Made by a program: the position numbers and the translations under genes. Positions 11,300-23,125 of a DNA stretch of 64,000 nt are shown one piece after another. This DNA is from Isoetes taiwanensis (lineage: Eukaryota; Streptophyta; Lycopodiopsida; Isoetales; Isoetaceae): contig JAJEKV010000006.1 of NCBI GenBank assembly GCA_021234155.1, positions 27,805,754-27,869,753 of the forward strand. The letters are read 5' to 3'. The stretch's first letter is position 1. Every line of letters starts with the position of its first letter. The notes below the pieces were generated by a model. It did not search any database. It worked only from the letters and a program-made list of their open reading frames with translations, and was not told the DNA's origin.

Positions 11300-14212
11300 G
11301 GGAGGAAGGAAGGAAGGAAGGTATTTTATCATCCACGGAGACCAATCGGCCTATGGGACCCAATACAAATCGCGACAAAAGCTGATTACTACCCGGGATT
11401 AAAAACCCCGCCGAAGGGGTTTTGAGGAAAACCGCGGGCGTTAAATCACTGGGCCGACAAACTATCCTAATATATAAATGCAAAACACACAAATATATAC
11501 ACTCATGCACCGCACCAGTAGTGCCTAATCATGGGCCCGGGCAAAGGTGAGCTCGCGGGTCCGGTACCTCTTGAATGTATGACCCTGTGGCACGATCGAC
11601 GGCGGTGTGTTCATCAAAGAAATGTAGGGGCAAGTCCCGCCGCATTCAAGGGAGCCGTGATCCGCCCGGGATCCGACCGAACGGGCAACTCGAAAGTGTG
11701 AGACATCCTCAATGGCATCCGCTTTGACGTAAACCGACAGAGCCCGGCTCCCCGGGCGGACTTCAATCCACCTCGCCTGCCTCGATGCGCGTAAGATGGT
11801 GGGCACTTGTGCTAATGGAGGCAATGAGTCTCTGCCAGGGGCAAACCGGGAACGCATAGAGGCCGGTGGGGCCCCTGCCACCTGCTGATGTGCTCCCTTG
11901 TAGTGGGCCATTTTGACTCCTCGCCTAGAGCTGGGCCTGGGGTCCCGTGAGTTTGCCAAGGAAGCAAGCGCCTAGGTATTCTCAATACTGACCGTCAACG
12001 ACGGGCCGTGGTCCACAGACGCGCACTCGCGGTCCTCGTGACGCTCCATCTAGCAAACCACCGGATCTCTTACCCTCCAACAGTTCCGAGTCAGCGCAGG
12101 CCCATTGCCACACACAGCCGTGAGCCGAAAGCATCACCTATAGTAACCACTTTTACGGAAAATAGGCGATGTGTCTATCAAGGGCTGCCAATGGCGGCGA
12201 AGAATCGATTTCTGCAACATAACTATGGGATCAAGGTTTTCACCCCAAGTGCAGGTGCCAAAAATGCCGCGACTTTTGCTCAAGTCATTCCTGTGTCGCC
12301 AGAGAGACGGCCGCCCCAAACCTCGACCAGATGCGAAGGGGCCGAGGCCCCCGATTGCCCAAAACAAGTCTTGTGGACTGATGGCCCCAATCATAGAGCT
12401 ACGCACAGATCTATTTGTTCTGCGATGGCATAAAAGCGCTTTCCGGCTAGCTTTGTCACCCGCGAAGTAGATAGGCGCCCCCAGCGAGGAGCGGGGAGGG
12501 GAACTCCACCCCTAGGTAAAACTGTAGGTGGGCGTGACCTCCACAGTATCCCCATATATGAGTGCAAGAGGCGTGGGGGTGGCGTGAAGAGGATATGAGA
12601 AACCACCCCGTCTTGGCGAGATTCACGCCGCGATGACCGTAGCCTTGGCATGCACGTGTCTGGGGCATCCGGATGAGGATCAATACGGGGTGTAGGCGGA
12701 AAGGTCAACATCGTCGCAGATAGATGGTGGTGGATGACCTAGTGCAAAAAGGCGTATGCCATCCCCATACTCGATGAAAACGAGGGGCTCTAACCGGACA
12801 ATGTAAAGGCCAAAAAGGTTGGTGAAGAGGGCAACGCCGTGGGACCACGACATACCGGTGAATGCTTGGCCCGTCCGGTCGCATCTCGCCAAAAACAACT
12901 CTCATACGTACCAGTATATGGCATTTTACTGTATGACGTGGCATTGAGTTGGCTTGCAGGTTTAGCCTATAGCTTTTTCTAGGGGACCGTATCAAAAAGC
13001 CTTCGCGAAGTCCACAAAGCGACAATACAAGTCTTGGAGTGGTTCTGGGCCGTCTTTAATCGATTGCCCGTGAATGTAAAGATATAGTCAATCGTTAAGT
13101 GGCGGGGGTCTAAAGCCTTATTGTGAGGGCTTCAGACATCCGGCCTCTGCCGGCCGGGTCGGTGCGGCGGCCGAATGCCGATAGCGGTTTGGCAAACTTT
13201 TGAACTAACCATGATCGTCCGGGAATTGGCGGACAGCTGTGGGTCGCCCGCCTTGTGAATGGGAAGAACCCCGCCAGGTCCATTGCTCCGGGAAACCTTC
13301 CCTGCAATGCGCATTGCTGGAATGGTAGTGAGAATCCCACCCGGCACGATGCCCCGCCCATTTGAAGTAACTCGCCCTGCATAGCCTTCACTCCGAGGTC
13401 ACCGCCTTCCCATTACCCGGCCGTTCGCGTGCCCTCCACAACATCCTCCCTCTGCAAGAACCAATGGGGGCCATCCCGGTGGGGTATGGGCGAGCTGGCC
13501 CCGGGGTGGATCATAGAGCCGGGCAAAGTCACTGCTCCCACCGCCTCAGTGTGATGTCCCCCGTAGGTTGGGTCTGGCCCTCGGGCATTCTCCGCCAAAA
13601 GGTTCGGGAGGGATGAGTGTCTAAAGCAACCTAACATCTCCCCTCGATGCCTAGCAAAGGTACCGCCTTTGTGTCTCCTTCCCGGGATGGGCGCAGACGC
13701 GTGGTAACAGTAAGCGGGTACACGGATCGAATATGATCTGGAAACCGCCCTGCGCTCTTTACACTGTGATCAAACTATCGGTTACGCCAAAATGTTAGCT
13801 GACTTCCGAGCGGCGCGGGGAAGAGGGGGTTACGCAAAGCACCATCCTCACGTGACCGAAGAAGGAAAGTCACCTGGTTTATCTGCCGCTCTAGTGTGGG
13901 GGTCCGTAATTGCCGGGAGGGTGTCCATGAGCATCTCGGCGAAGTCCTCTACCACCGCTCATAATCTAGTTCGCAGAAGAGGGATGGCGTAGGGGCTGGC
14001 ATAATGGGGTTCTTCCGCGACCGGCCAAACCCAGTCCAAATAGAGTGGGAGGTGATCCGAAGTCGACCTTCTCATCCCGGACCGGCGGTGCCCACCCGGG
14101 AAACGAATCGATAAGATGCATATCTTTACACCACGAGCACATAGTCCACCACACTAGACCCTCCCCGGGATTGTCCTGGGCATGTGCACTTGCGAGAATC
14201 GGGCCACTGGGG
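11300..14212 (-). mobile_element. 5'-truncated LINE, copy 1 (endonuclease part, RT, C-terminal)
   Basis: Minus-strand LINE of about 2.9 kb. It keeps the end of an APE-type endonuclease, with the catalytic-site motif TSDHLPLYLDW near 14,036-14,072. A reverse transcriptase in several broken frames spans about 13,400-12,650, with FVDFAKAF (motif A) and DDVDL (motif C region). The C-terminal part runs to about 11,530. It ends in a (TTCC)n tail, plus-strand GGAA repeats at 11,302-11,320, in place of poly(A). The sequence is much richer in GC than its surroundings. It is the sister of the copy at 26,163-30,000 and lies inside R1/TIR-element DNA. The frames are heavily interrupted; some breaks may be sequencing error at CG and CHG sites. 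Confidence 0.75.
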
Positions 14213-14475
14213 TCCCTAGGACCTGGGCCAGCTAAAAAATTTTTTTGCAACACAAACCATTAACATCCAACATATAAAAAATATATCCCCCAACACATAA
14301 CAACCAACATTATAACAACCAACACATAACAACCATTGACATTAACAACCAATACATAACTACCATTGACATTAATTAACACAAACCATTGAGTCCAACA
14401 CATTTAAATTAAAATCCCTCTTAAACCCCCTTTGTTTTGGGTGCATATTCACACTCTGGGTGACGAGGGTGAATA
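14213..14475. repeat. One arm of the GGTTTGGGTGCATATTCACA TIR family, copy a
   Basis: Shares the run of CAACACATAACAACCA-like motifs and the CCCCTTTG...GGGTGCATATTCACAC landmark with the elements at 33,283-33,894 and 34,428-34,912. Only the left arm is recognised here. It continues directly from R1 once the LINE is removed. Confidence 0.55.
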
Positions 14476-15252
14476 TATATTATTATTATCTAGGATTCAT
14501 GATGTGTTACGCTTCCTTTTTATTTGTTTGTTTTATTATTTGCTATGAAGTTGCTTTGATCGACTCTAAACATATTTCAATGGTCCCAGAGGCCATGGTA
14601 TATTTTAAGGTATTTGAAGCCGCAAGCAACCTATGTGCTAACATACTTTATCCCATGTTCGTTGATGTATTAATATTATTTCATATCCCATGATCCATTT
14701 TCCATGTAGTTCCATTGTAACATTTTCTAAGTATGGAGCTCATGTTCAAAACCACCTCTAGGCCCAAAGGGGCCAAAACGTATCTGGACCCCATGCACAC
14801 TCACATTATATATATAACATTAGAAAATTGCCCACCTTCAATGGGCAGCCCATGTGGTTGCATGGCAATATTTTTTATTTATTATATATGTTTCATGTTG
14901 TTCAATGTTATAAGAAGGTACCATGCAAACATTGTGGTCTTTGAAATTGTGATTAGATTGCATGCAATGTCAAGTCTCAATTTGCGTTGTTCAATTATAA
15001 TGCAGGACCGTAGATAAATTGTGTAAGAAATAATTTGATTTAGTTTAGTAGTTTAACATCATACCACATTGCCAAAGATCTCCCCGGGATCTATGAATGA
15101 AAAGTTTGGTATTTGATGAAGCTTTGAAGTAATCTTAACAAACATTTTTCGCTCCGTTAGATTTCTTGTGTCTTTAACCAATGGCGTTTTAGATACATAA
15201 ATAGAGAATTATCATATGAATGATGAGTGTTAAATGATGTGTCGTTCTTAAT
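14476..15252. other. Unassigned DNA
   Basis: No recognised gene. Small open frames near 14,460-15,017 are rich in hydrophobic residues but lack motifs. The text AGGCCCAAAGGGGCCAAAAC near 14,760 resembles the end of the TIR family at 33.3 kb, so part of this may be the far side of copy a. Confidence 0.35.
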
Positions 15253-16141
15253 AATATGTAGCAAAATAACCCCAGAGGGGGCGGGGGGGATTTGGAATGG
15301 ATGTAAAAGACAATTCCTGAAACCATAGACCATATCCCTAAAACAATTGAATGGATTATTATAAAAAAACATGGATTTAAGATTAAAAAAATAATCATAT
15401 TAGTTCACTGGTTATATTGGTCAAAGTAGTCTTATTAAGACTTTGAGTTATTTTGGTAGATGTTCAAGCCCCTGTATTTCATATTCTAAAACCTTAGGAG
15501 AGGCCGTATAGAGGCTCGATATTCCATGAAAACCTTAGGCTTAACGCGTATTTCGAGATTTCAAAAATCATAGGTGTCTCCAATCATAAATGACCATAAG
15601 TGAAACGAGAGTTCCCTAGAGGCTCCAACATACTGTCGGGCCATAGGATCGACAAATCCAATGACTATGATAGTCCGTGGTGCACCTCGTTTAGAATATG
15701 TAGCACAATAACCCTGGGAATGGGGAGGGAGAGGGGAATTTGATATAGATGTAAAATTACAATTTCAAACCATAGACCATATCCCTAAAACAATTGAGTG
15801 GGTTATTATAAAAAATATAGATTTAAGATAAAAATAATCAAGTTAGCTCACTAGTTATATTGGTCAAAGTAGTCGTATTAGGACTTTGAGTTATTTTGGT
15901 AGAGGTTCGAGCCTCCGAATTTCATATTCTAAAACCTTAGGCGAAGCCGTTTAGAGGCTCGATATTCCATGAAGACCTTATATGAACGCGTATTTTATAT
16001 TTCAAAATCATATAGGTGTCCCCAATCATAAAATGACCATGGTTTAAAAAATGGAAGGTGCTCAGAGGTCTAACATACGGTATGGGTCATTAGGATCGAT
16101 GGATCAACGGTTTGTGATAGTCTAGGGTGCACCTCGTTTAG
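15253..16141. repeat. Two tandem ~445-bp units with pol III-like boxes
   Basis: Unit 1 (15,253-15,694) and unit 2 (15,695-16,141) are diverged direct repeats, each beginning AATATGTAGCA. A third unit starts at 16,142 and is lost after about 20 bases. Each unit holds a tRNA-like A-box candidate (TTAGCTCACTAGTTA at 15,843) and a B-box candidate (GAGGTTCGAGCCTCC at 15,902) about 60 bp apart. The unit may be a tandemly amplified SINE. No open frame is conserved between units. Confidence 0.6.
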
Positions 16142-16887
16142 AATATGTAGCATAATAGCCAAGTGCGCAAGTCCATAATAGGTGGAATGTTTGGATTTAT
16201 TTAAATTATGATCTTGTTGATAATGACAATCCTGTAACAAGAAGTGCGTAGATTCTAGTATTTTCCAATGTTTGATGTACTTGAAAATCTATATATGTAC
16301 CTTGGAAATTGTTAGCTCGTAAACCTGTGATTGAAACTACTGGGGCTTCATGCATTTTTTCTTATAGTTGAGTCCCATCTATTAAGGCTAATTGACTCCA
16401 AAGTGTGATGTTGACATTGCATTGGCTACAAAATAAAGATGAGATTAACATGATGTTCATTGCCTATGAAGTGAAGATGAATCTTTGGTGGTGTTGATTC
16501 GCATTTGGTCACCGATTGTAAGCTTGCGTTTGCGAATTTCTTTGTTGTCCAATCTTCTTGGAATGTTTGTTGCAAACAATTCCAATGACATCTAATATGT
16601 AGTTAGGATATGTAAGTATTTGGTATTAGAAATCCATATGTGAATTTTAAGTTGTAAATTGCTTATCAAGCAACTTGCCATGGATGTGTTTTTCTAATAC
16701 ATTTATTTTCGTAAAGGGAATTAAGGAGTGAAGCTTTCCATTGTTCCTTCATTCGTACATTCTTCTACTATAAATTGATTTCACAATCATGGTTTAGGTT
16801 TGAGTATCTTTTATTGGCATTACGTATCGTTCCATTTGATACATAGTATACCTGTATTTGTAGAGAGACAAATGTTATTGTTTTGTT
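16142..16887. other. Unassigned DNA
   Basis: No gene, RNA or repeat boundary recognised. Only short open frames. Confidence 0.4.
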
Positions 16888-17260
16888 GGTATAAACAGGG
16901 TTGCAATAGAAACGGGAGCAAATCATTGAAACGGGAGCAAAAGGAATATTCCTCGAAGATTCCCTTTTTTTTTTCAAAAAAGGAGCTAAAACGGGGTAAA
17001 AATTTTATTTTTGTCATAAAAATGCATTTTGACCCCCCCAAAATCACTCATTTTTTTGTGCAAAGAGAAAATTGACTATGTCAAAGTGACACTTTTCCTA
17101 ACAGTTAGAATTTACCTGAAGTGTGTTTTTAGAGAAAACCACTAATTTAAGTGTACGTCCTACACAACATTTTGTTAGCTTGGATCGTATTCCAGAAAAC
17201 GTACTTTTAGGTTACAATGAGACATTTGTTAATGATATAATATTTTAAAGTACCAAAATT

Positions 17261-17399
17261 GTATTCCGGAATACACTTTTACTATTCGAGAATAACAGAA
17301 GTGTATTCCGGAATACACTTTTGCTTTTCTCGAAAGTCAACGTGTATTCCAGAATACACTTTTGGTTTTGCTCGACATCCGAAGTGTATTCTGGAATAC
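17261..17399. repeat. Left array of four 14-18 bp palindromes, 42-bp spacing
   Basis: Four copies of the palindrome GTGTATTCCGGAATACAC, with CCGG, CCAG or CTGG at the centre. Centres lie at 17,267.5, 17,309.5, 17,350.5 and 17,392.5, giving steps of 42, 41 and 42 bp. The spacers are T-rich (TTTTGCTTTTCTCGAAAG type). A weaker match centred at 17,193.5 is out of register. Confidence 0.85.
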
Positions 17400-20016
17400 A
17401 ATTTTGCTGTACAAGTTTTTGAGACTCGATATTGATCTTGCAATTTTTCGAATTTTCCGGATTTTCAATGACCTTGCAATATTTTTGTTTCAATTGAAAC
17501 ATAAAAATAGTTTTAAATAATGAAGGGATAAGCGAAAGAGAAAAACAAACCAACAACCTTGGGATCTTTTTTTGTTTTGTGGGGATCTGAGGATCGTGGT
17601 ATAAATAAAAAAGGATTTTTGTTTTTGTTTTGTGGGGACGAGGGGATCTGAGAATATAGGTTCAAAAGAAAGGGAATCTTATTAGGAATACACTTTGTAT
17701 TAGGAATACGTTTTGGTTTTCGGTTTTTGTTTTGCATTTTTTTTTTTAGGCGATTTCTTTTCGTGGACTTAAGCGCCTACAATTTTAGTATGGGGGCTTG
17801 TAAATGGGTTTTGCTTTCTGGGACAAACAATCGGTGGCCACATCGTCTTGGGTTGATCGGAGCAAATTTTTTAACAAATCGTCAACAAAGCATGAGGGCA
17901 ACAAATCGTCTTGGGTCTTGGGCGATTATGGTGGGCGAATGAGGGCGCAGAGCAGACAAGCATAAGAGCAGGTAAGATTTTCCTTTTGTATTTTTTTCAT
18001 AAGAAGGCTCATGGCTAAGCGGTGCCGAGATTGAAGGCGATGAGCAAAAAGCAAGGAGTAGGCAAATGCACACTGCTTATATCTAACCAAGAGTTCCAGA
18101 ATAGATCTTAGAATAGATCTTACAGTGCAAGGCAGAATACACAATGGAACACTTGCTCAGCCTTCCAAGCAGTTACATAATCCTCAGCCCTTGCTAGCCA
18201 TCCATCTAGCTCATCGCATCTATAATTCCCCCGCTGCCACATGTTCTTTCCACGTTCTTTGCTCGAAACTTCTCTCGAATGCCTGCATCTTCATATCCTT
18301 GCATGCTACCATCAAATTTAAGCACAGCCATGCCCAAATGGCCATCTTGGTGCTAATATTTTTTATAACTCCCATCCATGGCCAAACAAGCTGATCTTGG
18401 CCACGTTTCGGAGCTTCTTGTTCTAATCTAAGAGATCTTTGTGGCACAACACGGAGGTGGCCTAAATTTCCTTTCAAGGATGTAGCAAGAGCCCTGTGTT
18501 TCCTTGCATCCACGGGTTCTTTTTTTTTCCCCGAAAGATTTGTTTGCAAATACAAGTTGGTGGCTCGGTAGCACACAAGAATGATGGAGGGCTTGTGAGA
18601 TTTATCACTCAAACCGGGGGCAACCTTGACAAGCAAGCTCAAGTAATAACATACTTAAATATTTAAGACTTGCAGAGTCTTAGGAAGCAGAGGAGCTAAA
18701 CTAAAGCAATGGTGAAGATTCGAATGATGGTGATGAAATCCAGCCTAATCAGGTTCTTAGATAGTTTAACAATAAGCATTATCATATTCATCATAGTTTT
18801 CATGCAAAAATTGCACTTGTTTGAGGCTCAGTGATAAAGGTCTTTCCCCACGCAATTGTTATTTCATTGCTTAGTATTGTTAGTCATGACCGGAAGGTGC
18901 ACCCAATAAGGGTCCCGGCAAGCACGTTGGAGGCCATGCTTAGGGATCTGAGGCATAGACAACTGCTTGGGCTTGGCAGGCCAGAACCGGTGGTACAAAG
19001 ACCATCAAGAAAGCCAAACTAGTGCGGTGGCTACCGGCACATGGCATAGATCTTGGCGGTGGCAAGAAAAAGGCGAGAGATCGGGGAAATTCATCAATAC
19101 AAGCGGAGAGCAGCGGTGCATACACAAATGAGGACAATGATCAAGATTATGTCTTTGATGGAGGACTTACAACAAGCCATTGAGGACCTTCTTGATGAAG
19201 TCCCCTTAAATCAGGTGCAATGAAAATAATCTCTCCTTGAACTTTTTATCATGGATTGATGTTTTGGATGCAACTGTCACATTCGGTCACCGGTGGTGGA
19301 AGATTTTTAAGTTGTATGTACATGAATTTCTGAATTGATCTACCAAATATTCACATTATATGTCTATGTTTCTCAAAGTAAACTTATGAGGTAACAATTT
19401 GCCTTAATTGGCACTAGGATACGTTAGGGCTGGCGTATTAAGTTATTTCTACAATAATGAAGGAATAATGTTGCAAGATACTTCTATACGTAATGCAAGT
19501 TTTTGCTGAATTGACATGATTTCGATTATTGCATCTTATGTTTAGAAGATGAACTTGTAAATAATATCTACACATAGATCCGGGGCATAGTTTGCGATTT
19601 AGAATAAGGATTGAGAATGTTTTATTCTGGGTCGCGTATCTTGGGGATACGTTTTGAATTGAAAGTACATCACATGCATGTCTTAGACATTAGTATTGAT
19701 GTTAAAATGTCTATTTACAATTACATATTAACTTCGTTAATCTTTGCAACATATTTGGTAAGGCTTTACTTAATGCTTAAAATAACAAACAAAACTGATA
19801 AATATAGATTGGCATTACATGGAAATAATATTACCGTTAGACATGATTTGATCTTTTTTTGTTTAAACATAGATTTAGATTTGGGTCCATCCTCAACAAA
19901 AATAAGGAGGTTGCATATTAAACGGGGTCCCTTAAATGGTAGGAATAAATCCTTAACCAAATGGTAGGCAACATGTCGTTCCGCAAAACACGTTTGATTT
20001 CTTAGAAAGTTTAGGT

Positions 20017-20155
20017 GTATTCCAGTAAACACGTTTGCTTTCTCAGGAAAGCAAAAGTGTATTCCGGAATACACTTTTGCTTTTTACGAAAATTCAAAGT
20101 GTATTCTGGAATACACGTTCGTTTTTTAGAAAAGCAAAAGTGTATTCCAGAATAC
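20017..20155. repeat. Right array of four palindromes, 42-bp spacing
   Basis: The same palindrome as the left array, with centres at 20,023.5, 20,065.5, 20,107.5 and 20,148.5, giving steps of 42, 42 and 41 bp. The first copy is degenerate on its right half (GTAAAC). The spacers are themselves near-palindromic, TTTTGCTTT...AAAGCAAAA, so the unit is two alternating palindromes. Confidence 0.85.
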
Positions 20156-20663
20156 ACTTTTGTTTTACATTTTTTGTTTTATGTGTCCTAATGTTCAATT
20201 ATTTACTTGCTTATTTTCTCGTTTTTTATTCAGCCACTAGAACGTCAAACATGTTTGATGGAACAACTAAACGTGGAGACTTGGCACAGATACCCAGTTG
20301 CAACGTCTGACGAGCGTGTTGTTCGATACACACCAAATTTTGAGGGTGCCAAATTGATGTACTGCAAAAATTTAAAGAAATAATTATTATTTTTTCTTCT
20401 CTACTTTGATGTTTTTGATATCTCTCTTTCAGAGATTATGTATTCATGTCTACATTTTGCCATTTTCAAGGGTGTTTCTTTGTAAAAAACAAACTTGTCA
20501 CTTAATAAGGGGCCAAAATGAGGGGAAAAAAAAACTGAACCTTTTGAAATTCTCAAGTTTATCCAAAAAAGGCCAATTTTAAGAGCATGGTGTTTTTTTT
20601 AAGGGAATCTTTGAAACGGGAGTTCTGCAACACTCCCGTTTAATTTGCAACCTTGTTTATAAT

Positions 20664-21274
20664 TGGACTTCTTTGATGTTGGCAATCATGTATGTAGTAT
20701 TACCTTTCCTCGTTAGAGTTTATTGTATAGCATTTTCGTAGCCTCGTTGAACATCATAGCTTGTATTTCAGTTCCCTATCCGTAGTTGGAAAATTATTGG
20801 AATTGTGAATTTCAATTATTTACATCTTTATCCATGAAATCAACATTGGAGATATTGTCGTATCCTTTTTCGTTGTCATATTGTCGCAATGGCCTTTTGA
20901 TGTGGCTTGCACTCTAATTGTCAAGTTCAATTCATATGGTTTTAATTATACTTGTTTAATTTGTAGTTGAGTTGCAGTGACTTTTGTGTTGCCGGTAACT
21001 GGTTCTGTGGGTTTTTATTAAGTTTTATTTTGAAGATGCATATATTGATGGATGTACTTGCATTAATTTTTGTGTTGCTAATTGCAATTTATTTCGATGA
21101 TGATGCATCTGTAGTATTTTGTTGAAAAAATAATAAGATTCATTTAAAAGATCGATCGAGTTAGAAATGTGAAGGTTTTGTTTGTTACCAGTATCATTTG
21201 TGACAGATGTTAGGTGTGTTCGTTGTGCGTGATTAAGTAATCTCTGTCATAAGCAGGCCATTCTAGCATCATAG
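20664..21274. other. Unassigned AT-rich DNA
   Basis: No gene or repeat recognised between the hAT-like element and the duplicated R1 flank. Confidence 0.4.
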
Positions 21275-21690
21275 GGTGAAATTACAGGATATATCCTCAT
21301 GGCTGCTCCTCATATTCAAAAAAGGTAATGTTGAGCTCAAACGGATAAAAACTAGTCAAAACCAATACTATATTGTCACAATATCTAGCATTATAAGGGG
21401 GTTTTTTTTTATGTTTTGTGTTTTTATATAGGTTGAAATTATAGGATAATCCTCATGGCTGCTCCTCATATTCAAAAAAGGTAATGTTGAGCTCAAACGG
21501 ATAAAAACTAGTCAAAACCAATACTATATTGTCACAAACAGGGGGTTTTTTTTGTGTTTTTGTACTATTTTCTCTAAGGTTTTCATATGATTTGGTGGAC
21601 GTATTCATCCAGGTGTACTAAATAGTATTTCTAGAGTGCACCCTTTTGTTAGTCGTTGATTTTAGAAAAGGGGCCAAATCACGTGGTGGA
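21275..21690. repeat. ~105-bp direct duplication followed by R1 fragment c
   Basis: 21,275-21,381 and 21,431-21,538 are near-identical copies of a block containing CCTCATGGCTGCTCCTCATA. The second copy is followed by R1 text (GGGGGTTTTTTTTGTGTTTT onward), and the first by a shorter R1-like G/T run, so the block probably belongs to the R1 family. Confidence 0.6.
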
Positions 21691-22293
21691 GGCTTCTTTT
21701 GTGGTGGGTGTGAATATCTCCCATTATTTTTAGGGTTTTTTAGGGTTGTGTAGGTCCGGTCTATGGATTGGATTTTGCGGGAGGCCTTCTGGGTTGTGGT
21801 CTTTTGGCTGTGAAGTTGCTAGCTCGAAGCAGAGCTATGACCTATACAAATATTCAAGAATCATTCTTAAAGAGAGATGCAAGCATTTCCATATCCGGAT
21901 TGGAAAACCTAATGAGATTTATCTTCGATTCACGAAGAGAAGATAAATAAGGTTCTCAAAACCATTGTAGTTTGTTAGGATCTGCCAGGTAGTTGAACAC
22001 AGGCCGTTAGGATCCTAGATGGCCTTCTTATACTCGGGCGTTTCTTTGCTTCTCCATCAGCACATCCTTGAGCGTCTCCAAGTTTGCGTAGCATCTTCTG
22101 TTTCCTCTGTTTTCCTCGTAGTCCGTGCAACCCTTTTGTTTTCGAAGGCATTAGTGTTGCTTCTTTGTCGTTTAGGTTTTTTCCCACCGCTCTCAGGCAT
22201 GTTAGAAGTGTTGTCTCCCGTTCTCCCGTGGAGTACTCTCGGTTTGCACAAAACACGATTTTCTCTTCAGGTTTGCCGGATTTTCAATCGTTT

Positions 22294-22761
22294 ATGGCAC
22301 CTAGGCTGGGGAAACGTACCATGGGAGAGGCTTTCGGCACTATACCCGACCCTGTAGCTGCTCCCCTTGAAGATCTTGTGAGAGCCCCAGCATGGGCGGC
22401 TGGTATGGAGCAGCGTCTTGCTGCACATAGAGATGACAGGATGGGAGAGCTGGATGCCAAGATCACTGCCCTGCAGCAGGAAATTGAGAGGAAGAGTAAG
22501 AAATCACGCACCCCAGCTCTGAAATTTGATGGGAATGTACGCCAGTTCGATTTTTTGAATGAGATGGAGGACGTATTTGCGGAAATTGAGAGCAAGCTGA
22601 GGATGGAAAAGCACCTTGGGGCCTCTCAACAACAGTCCATCGACAAAGATTTGAAACTACGTAATTATGTGATCCCCGCACATCCCCTTTCAGATTGTTT
22701 AAAAGGTTGTGCAGACAGCTATCCCTTGACCCCATCTAAACCATTGAGCAACCGCCTTTAA
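22294..22761 (+). CDS. Gag-like ORF of a DIRS-like retroelement
   Basis: An open frame of 155 codons starting MAPRLGKRTMGEAFG. It has a charged helical stretch with coiled-coil character (DAKITALQQEIERKSKKSR, about residues 52-70), then LKFDGNVRQFDFLNEMEDVF. The pattern 'K-x-x-G-N-x-x-Q-F/Y-x-F-N', followed by a Glu/Lys-rich helix, recalls Gag C-termini of DIRS/Ngaro retroelements. This is recognition by eye. The frame stays open upstream to 22,084, but that part is low-quality and may be the leader. It ends in frame just before a non-coding gap, while the enzyme domains resume at about 23,126, so a frameshift or deletion separates them. The protein would package element RNA. Confidence 0.5.
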   Translation: MAPRLGKRTMGEAFGTIPDPVAAPLEDLVRAPAWAAGMEQRLAAHRDDRMGELDAKITALQQEIERKSKKSRTPALKFDGNVRQFDFLNEMEDVFAEIESKLRMEKHLGASQQQSIDKDLKLRNYVIPAHPLSDCLKGCADSYPLTPSKPLSNRL

Positions 22762-23125
22762 AAATGCATTTTCCACTTGGCAGACTTTTTGCAATAGTGC
22801 TATGGTCCTAGATTGATCTGGAATGGCTGTGTTACCATGGTTAATCCCCCACCTCGCAACCTTGGTCTAGGAAGAACCACAAACTTGTGGATCAACATTC
22901 ATTTTTTGTGAAGAGTGCCATACAAGATTTGCTTTTTAGAAGGCGCCGCCATTGAGTCAACATCTCAGACCTTTCATTTGCTCTCCTTTGGGTGTGATTC
23001 CGAGGGTCACGGTAAGTCTGGCGGCCGATCTTGGATCTTCGCTATGTTAACGATTTTTAGAGCATACGCCATTCAAATATGAAACTATCCAAGACTTGCC
23101 TCACTTGTTAGAAGAGAGGTGACTA

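Larger units (their letters stand above)
16896..20655. mobile_element. hAT-like non-autonomous transposon with subterminal palindrome arrays
   Basis: The left end reads CAGGGTTGCAATAGAAACGG. The right end, reverse-complemented, reads CAAGGTTGCAAATTAAACGG, and both continue with GGAG and a later GATTCCC. A CAGGG-like terminus is typical of hAT elements. The flanking 8-mers GGTATAAA (16,888-16,895) and TTTATAAT (20,656-20,663) match at five in-register positions, compatible with an aged 8-bp target duplication. The 3.76-kb interior shows no recognisable transposase; open frames near 18,220-18,640 (minus) and 18,830-19,200 are short and unassigned. Two clusters of palindromes lie about 370-500 bp from the left end and 500-630 bp from the right end. 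Confidence 0.6.

Noticed and set aside
12008-13992. Plus-strand open frames of 66 to 141 codons
   Set aside because: They are antisense to the GC-rich minus-strand LINE and match none of its domains.
15902-15916. tRNA gene in the tandem units
   Set aside because: The boxes are about 60 bp apart with no acceptor or anticodon stems; tRNA-derived repeat at most.
17261-17399. CRISPR-like regular spacing of repeats
   Set aside because: Only four short palindromes per array, similar T-rich spacers, no Cas genes, and a plant nuclear setting; the mirrored placement near transposon ends explains it better.
18220-18642. hAT transposase on the minus strand inside the hAT-like element
   Set aside because: A 140-codon frame is present but I could not identify a BED finger, RNase H acids or dimerisation block, so no transposase is claimed.
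22284-22735. Minus-strand open frames under the Gag-like ORF
   Set aside because: Antisense to the DIRS-like coding strand; no motif.
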